Shown here in pieces: positions 60,820 to 64,000 of a stretch of DNA of 64,000 nucleotides (within the stretch, counting starts at the first letter, position 1; every line of letters begins with the position of its first letter). The stretch is from positions 1 through 64,000 of the forward strand of contig JBFLFY010000004.1 of the NCBI GenBank assembly GCA_041859875.1. The letters run 5' to 3'. The notes under the pieces are model-generated. The model searched no databases and was not told the DNA's origin. It saw only the letters and a program-made list of their open reading frames with translations. This DNA is from Thermocaproicibacter sp041859875. Its GTDB lineage: Bacteria > Bacillota > Clostridia > Oscillospirales > Acutalibacteraceae. A program made the position numbers and the translations under genes.

Positions 60820-62460
60820 TTGAAAAACATCTTTTTACAGCTGACTGAAAACCTTCTGCTGCTGACGCCTTCCCGCAAAAACGGCAGGCAGAATATTTTT
60901 GACACACCGCTCGTTTTTCCTCTGCCGGAAACCCTCTGCGGTGAGGGCAAAGCCCTTGCGCAGGTGCACGAACTTGCGGTCTTTGCCGCACACTGCATAC
61001 GAAGCTCCAACTTAACCGGCAACAACGTAATTTTCTGCTTGGACAGCAACACCGTCGTTATCAAGGAGTTTAAGCATCTGCCGGCAAAAACCGCCGACCT
61101 GCAAAAATTTGCCAAGCTGGAAGCCCAGACTTTTCTGCAGGATGGCCCAAGCAGTTACTTTATTGCAACACGCGAGTACGGCTACAAAGAAGCCGCAAGC
61201 GGCCAGCTGAAAGCCGTCTTTTACGCCGTGCCGCAGCCCATTATTGACTCTATTTCGCAGGAGTTCCACCGTGTGGGAGTCCGCGTGACAAAAATCTGCC
61301 CGCTGCTGAGCGGCATGATGAGCACCTGCCAGAACGCCATTGGGCTTTCGGCAAAAAGCTATATGTATAAAAACCGCACGGTTGCCGTTATTGACGTTGG
61401 GTACGAGCATGTAAGCGTTATGGTCTTCACCAACGGTTACCCGATTTTCCAGAAAGAGTTCAGCTCCGTGTGGCTTGAAATCTTGGAAATGCTGCGCCGG
61501 GAAGAAAGCTGCACCTATGAAGAAGCCCTGCACCAGATGGCACAGCCCGGTTTTCTGCTGAACGCCGGGAAAGGCATTGTTTCCGACAGCGCCGCCGCGC
61601 AAATCGGCATCCTGCTGGAGTCTGCCGCCGCTGAAGCGGTGCGCAACACGCGCGTGGTTCTTTCCTCCGAACGTTTGGAGCCGGAAAAAGTCATCGTAAG
61701 CGGCGCCGTTGCCGCGCACCCGGATTTTTTGAAATATGCCGAAAACCTCGGCCTCGGCGTGCCGTTTGAAAACGTGGAAATCACTTCGCAGCGCTACAAA
61801 ACAAGCGTGGCCATTGAGCCGACAGCCAGCGCCGCCGGGTGCCACCCGATTGACTTTTTCACACTGGAAGGCCTGCTTCTTCCGCACACGCCAGTCGACT
61901 ACATGCTGAACGTCAAGACAAGCTTTGGCAGCCACCAGCTGAATGTTGTGCTGTGCGTCGGCATGATTGTGGTTGCCGCGCTGGTTATGGCAATACAGCC
62001 CATCATGTACCTTGTTGCCGCACAGCAGGTGCATTCGGACGAAAACGCTTTGAATGCGCCGGAAATTACCGAAATTAAAGGGGTTCTCGCCCAGCAGGAC
62101 AGCCTCCAGACGCAGCTGAAAGCGCTGAAAGCCGACGAAAACCTGCTGCCATACCAGAAGTCCAAGATGGAAGAAGCCGTCACCAAACTGCACGCGGAAT
62201 TAATCCCGCAGATTGCGTCCATTACAAACTGCCAGATTGACGGCACTAAGGGTACCATTACCCTTACATTCACGACTACCAGCTTCGAGCAGTTCAATGA
62301 TGCGCGGAAGGCCGTGGCCGCTGCCAATTACTTTGACGTCCTCATTCCTTTCAGCGCCAGTGTAGACGATAAAACAAATAAATGGCAGTGCTCTGCGGCG
62401 CTGTATGTCCGCAACTACAAGCCGTTTATGACCAGTGCTGCAAACGGAGGCGGAAAATGA
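60820..62460 (+). CDS. PilM-PilN fusion protein
   Basis: The first 350 residues resemble PilM, the actin-like cytoplasmic ring protein: VAVIDVGYEHVSVMVF (188-203) is the second phosphate motif, and KVIVSGAVAAHPDFLKYAE (290-308) the adenosine motif. The N-terminal phosphate loop is not recognisable. A single membrane helix (about 376-399) and a coiled-coil periplasmic PilN-like domain (about 400-540) follow. In ordinary systems PilM binds the cytoplasmic tail of a separate PilN; here they are one chain. The TTG start lies behind GAGGTGAGG. The stop overlaps the pilO start (ATGA). Confidence 0.78.
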   Translation: MKNIFLQLTENLLLLTPSRKNGRQNIFDTPLVFPLPETLCGEGKALAQVHELAVFAAHCIRSSNLTGNNVIFCLDSNTVVIKEFKHLPAKTADLQKFAKLEAQTFLQDGPSSYFIATREYGYKEAASGQLKAVFYAVPQPIIDSISQEFHRVGVRVTKICPLLSGMMSTCQNAIGLSAKSYMYKNRTVAVIDVGYEHVSVMVFTNGYPIFQKEFSSVWLEILEMLRREESCTYEEALHQMAQPGFLLNAGKGIVSDSAAAQIGILLESAAAEAVRNTRVVLSSERLEPEKVIVSGAVAAHPDFLKYAENLGLGVPFENVEITSQRYKTSVAIEPTASAAGCHPIDFFTLEGLLLPHTPVDYMLNVKTSFGSHQLNVVLCVGMIVVAALVMAIQPIMYLVAAQQVHSDENALNAPEITEIKGVLAQQDSLQTQLKALKADENLLPYQKSKMEEAVTKLHAELIPQIASITNCQIDGTKGTITLTFTTTSFEQFNDARKAVAAANYFDVLIPFSASVDDKTNKWQCSAALYVRNYKPFMTSAANGGGK

Positions 62461-63056
62461 AAAATGCTAAAATATCCGGCGTGCTGATCTGTGCCTTGGC
62501 TGTTGCCGTCATTCTTGCCTTTTACTATGGGCTTTTCTATGGGAACCTTTCCACACAGACCAATTTTATGAACCAGAAGCACGAGGAAAACACCGAACAG
62601 CTTTCCTATTACCGTGACCAGATTTTTAAAGAAGCCGATGTAAAGAAAAACATTTCCAGCCTGAAAGATCAGTTGAAAGCCTCCGGCAAAAAAACGGGTG
62701 TTCCGCCGGCAGAGCTAAACGACGACCTTATCAGCGCCTTCCACGCTTCGGGAATCACTACAAAGACCGTCACTTCCGAAGACGAAGTCAGCACACAGAA
62801 AAAGACTTCTTCCGGCCGCCTGCTGAAGACCGTATCCCCCACCGTCACCGCCGACTGCAAAGAAAGCCAGTTGGTCACGATGCTGCATTACCTTGAAAAA
62901 GGCACCAGCGCCGTCTATTACATAACGGGAATCAGCGCTGCCCCAAAGCAGAACGCAAGCAACACCTTCACGGGGATTTACACGGTTACGCTGAAAATGG
63001 ATGCCTACTACTTTGCCGCCAGCAACGCTCCTGCCAAAGTGAAGGCCACCTCATGA
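62457..63056 (+). CDS. PilO-like pilus assembly protein
   Basis: The 199-residue protein has a short cytoplasmic N-terminus, one membrane helix (about 7-27), a coiled-coil stretch (about 35-75) and a ferredoxin-like C-terminal domain, the PilO layout. Its ATG overlaps the stop of the PilM-PilN fusion, which is the usual position of pilO. PilN and PilO normally form heterodimers in the alignment complex across the envelope. Sequence similarity to well-known PilO proteins is weak, so the call rests mostly on layout and context. Confidence 0.72.
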   Translation: MKNAKISGVLICALAVAVILAFYYGLFYGNLSTQTNFMNQKHEENTEQLSYYRDQIFKEADVKKNISSLKDQLKASGKKTGVPPAELNDDLISAFHASGITTKTVTSEDEVSTQKKTSSGRLLKTVSPTVTADCKESQLVTMLHYLEKGTSAVYYITGISAAPKQNASNTFTGIYTVTLKMDAYYFAASNAPAKVKATS

Positions 63057-63784
63057 CGCCATGGCTCCTGCTGTACCCGGCTGCGGGGTTTGCCGCGGGC
63101 TTCTTTTCCCTTGCGGTTTTTAACCGTGTGCCCGCCCGCTGGCTCTGCGACTACGGAGAAACGCCGTCCCCTGAGCTGCTTGAGCAGCGCCTTTCCCCCG
63201 CACCGCACGGCGTGGCGCTCGGCTTTGTTTTCAGTGCAGCCTTTCTTCTGCTGGGGTTTCAGTACCATGCGCCGAACGCAGCTTTTTTCCTTCTCTGCGC
63301 TGCTTTGCTGCCGCTTACGTTTGCCGCTGTTTCAGACTTGAAATATCACATCATCCCAGACCAGTGCCTGCCGGCTGCTCTGCTTCCCGCGGCTGTTCTT
63401 TATGTACTGACGCTCTGCGGCCGCGCAGATTTTTACAGCTCCGCTTTTTCGCCGTTCCTCGGCGCTCTGACAGGCGGCTGCCTCTGGCTTTTGATTGGCC
63501 TCATCGGCAAGCTGATTTACCGCCGGGAAAGCATTGGCTTCGGCGATGTAAAAATCTTCGCTGTCATCGGATTTTTGTGCGGGTTTCCCAACGTACTTGC
63601 TGTATTTTTAATTGGCATTCTGCTTGCAGGGATTCACTTCATCGTTTTAATGCTGATGCACAAAATTAAGCCCGACCAGTATATGCCTATGGGGCCGTAC
63701 CTCTGCGCCGCCTGCCTGCTGGAACTTGCGTTTCAAAGCCAGATTGCCGCCGGCATTCAGTGGTACATTTCCCGCCTGCACTGA
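63053..63784 (+). CDS. Prepilin peptidase (A24 aspartic protease)
   Basis: The 243-residue membrane protein has about seven helices and the two catalytic Asp signatures: AVSDLKYHIIPD (about 96-107) and GFGDVKIFAVIGF (about 165-177). It would cut the four pilins encoded nearby. The zinc-binding four-Cys segment found between the first two helices of bifunctional PilD enzymes is missing, so this enzyme may cut without N-methylating. Start overlaps pilO by four bases. Confidence 0.9.
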   Translation: MTPWLLLYPAAGFAAGFFSLAVFNRVPARWLCDYGETPSPELLEQRLSPAPHGVALGFVFSAAFLLLGFQYHAPNAAFFLLCAALLPLTFAAVSDLKYHIIPDQCLPAALLPAAVLYVLTLCGRADFYSSAFSPFLGALTGGCLWLLIGLIGKLIYRRESIGFGDVKIFAVIGFLCGFPNVLAVFLIGILLAGIHFIVLMLMHKIKPDQYMPMGPYLCAACLLELAFQSQIAAGIQWYISRLH

Positions 63785-63814
63785 GTAACTGTCGCTTATG
63801 AATGGAGGTTCTGC

Positions 63815-64000
63815 ATGAAAGTAACCAATTTAAAACTTGGGCAAATGCTTATCCGGGAAGGCATCCTTACCGAGGATAAGCTGAATGAAGCCCTCCGAAT
63901 TCAGAAAAAAACGAAAAAACGGCTTGGCGAAATTCTCATTGACCAAAAATACATTTCGGAACTGCAGATTATTCACACGCTGGAGCGCCAGCTTGGCGTC
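63815..64000 (+). CDS. PilB/GspE-type pilus assembly ATPase, 5' end
   Basis: Only the first 62 codons lie in the window, from ATG 63815 behind GGAGG. They encode an MshEN domain: LGQMLIREGILTEDKLNEAL and then KRLGEILIDQKYISELQIIH, the two-helix repeat that opens PilB, GspE and MshE ATPases. In several of these the domain binds cyclic di-GMP. The ATPase core would follow outside the window, and with it presumably pilC and pilT. Confidence 0.88.
   Translation, partial: MKVTNLKLGQMLIREGILTEDKLNEALRIQKKTKKRLGEILIDQKYISELQIIHTLERQLGV

Noticed and set aside
61012..62193. 393-residue antisense frame in the PilM-PilN gene
   Set aside because: Shadow of the actin-like gene; no start site or motif.
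1..64000. tRNA, rRNA, prophage or insertion sequence
   Set aside because: No cloverleaf-like element, transposase, integrase or long terminal repeat was recognised anywhere in the window on reading both strands; a tRNA scan would settle the first.

Overview
The window reads as a chromosomal segment of a low-to-mid GC endospore-forming Firmicute, most likely a clostridium of the Ruminococcaceae/Oscillospiraceae type. The signs are spoVS and a SpoIID-like gene, a T-box in front of thrS, the rny-ymdB-spoVS block, a two-subunit GlgC/GlgD glycogen operon, TTG starts behind strong GGAGG sites, and sigma-A promoters of TTGACA-17-TATAAT type. The taxon is inferred from gene content only. I saw no rRNA, tRNA, CRISPR array, insertion sequence or prophage.

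Layout. 1-16.9 kb: 3' part of an M18 aminopeptidase, thrS (minus) with a threonine T-box, cstA, rny-ymdB-spoVS, a YloV/FakA-like kinase with recG, a secreted transglutaminase-like protein, a membrane-anchored XRE regulator, a small phosphoesterase and a D-Ala-D-Ala carboxypeptidase. 17-20.6 kb (minus): rpmG-secE-nusG-rplK-rplA, then rplJ-rplL with its own promoter and L10 leader. 20.7-29.5 kb: an uncharacterised gene, ddl, a DUF1934 gene, argS, a degenerate homocysteine-methyltransferase-like gene, rsmA, a dCMP deaminase, a histidine phosphatase and an XRE regulator. 29.6-34.3 kb: padR-DUF1700-DUF4097-ABC ATPase-ABC permease, with a palindromic operator over the promoter and an in-frame stop near the permease 3' end. 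34.3-40.3 kb (minus): glgB-glgC-glgD-glgA.

40.5-47.7 kb: an MMPL exporter with a large secreted coiled-coil protein (minus), divergent from an OmpR-type response regulator and its histidine kinase, which probably control them. 47.7-48.5 kb: a promoter, short leader peptide and attenuator hairpin in front of a wrecked ABC-F (Lsa-like) antibiotic-resistance gene. The two ABC domains of that gene have been fused at their Walker A motifs, with a frameshift. 48.6-53.5 kb: gapA, a membrane protein, citrate synthase and a SpoIID-like gene.

53.7-64 kb: a type IV pilus region. A minus-strand operon encodes three minor pilins: a 600-residue GspK/PilX-like one without Glu5, a 561-residue one and a 179-residue one. 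A MORN-repeat protein lies downstream. A plus-strand operon encodes the major pilin, a PilM-PilN fusion, PilO, a prepilin peptidase without the zinc-cysteine segment, and the start of a PilB ATPase with an MshEN domain. The 571-base gap between the two operons holds overlapping divergent promoters, a nine-codon leader peptide built into a terminator hairpin, and a second promoter with a long 5' UTR. The least familiar material is this pilus locus and its control region, followed by the attenuated ABC-F relic and the TCS/MMPL/coiled-coil cassette.
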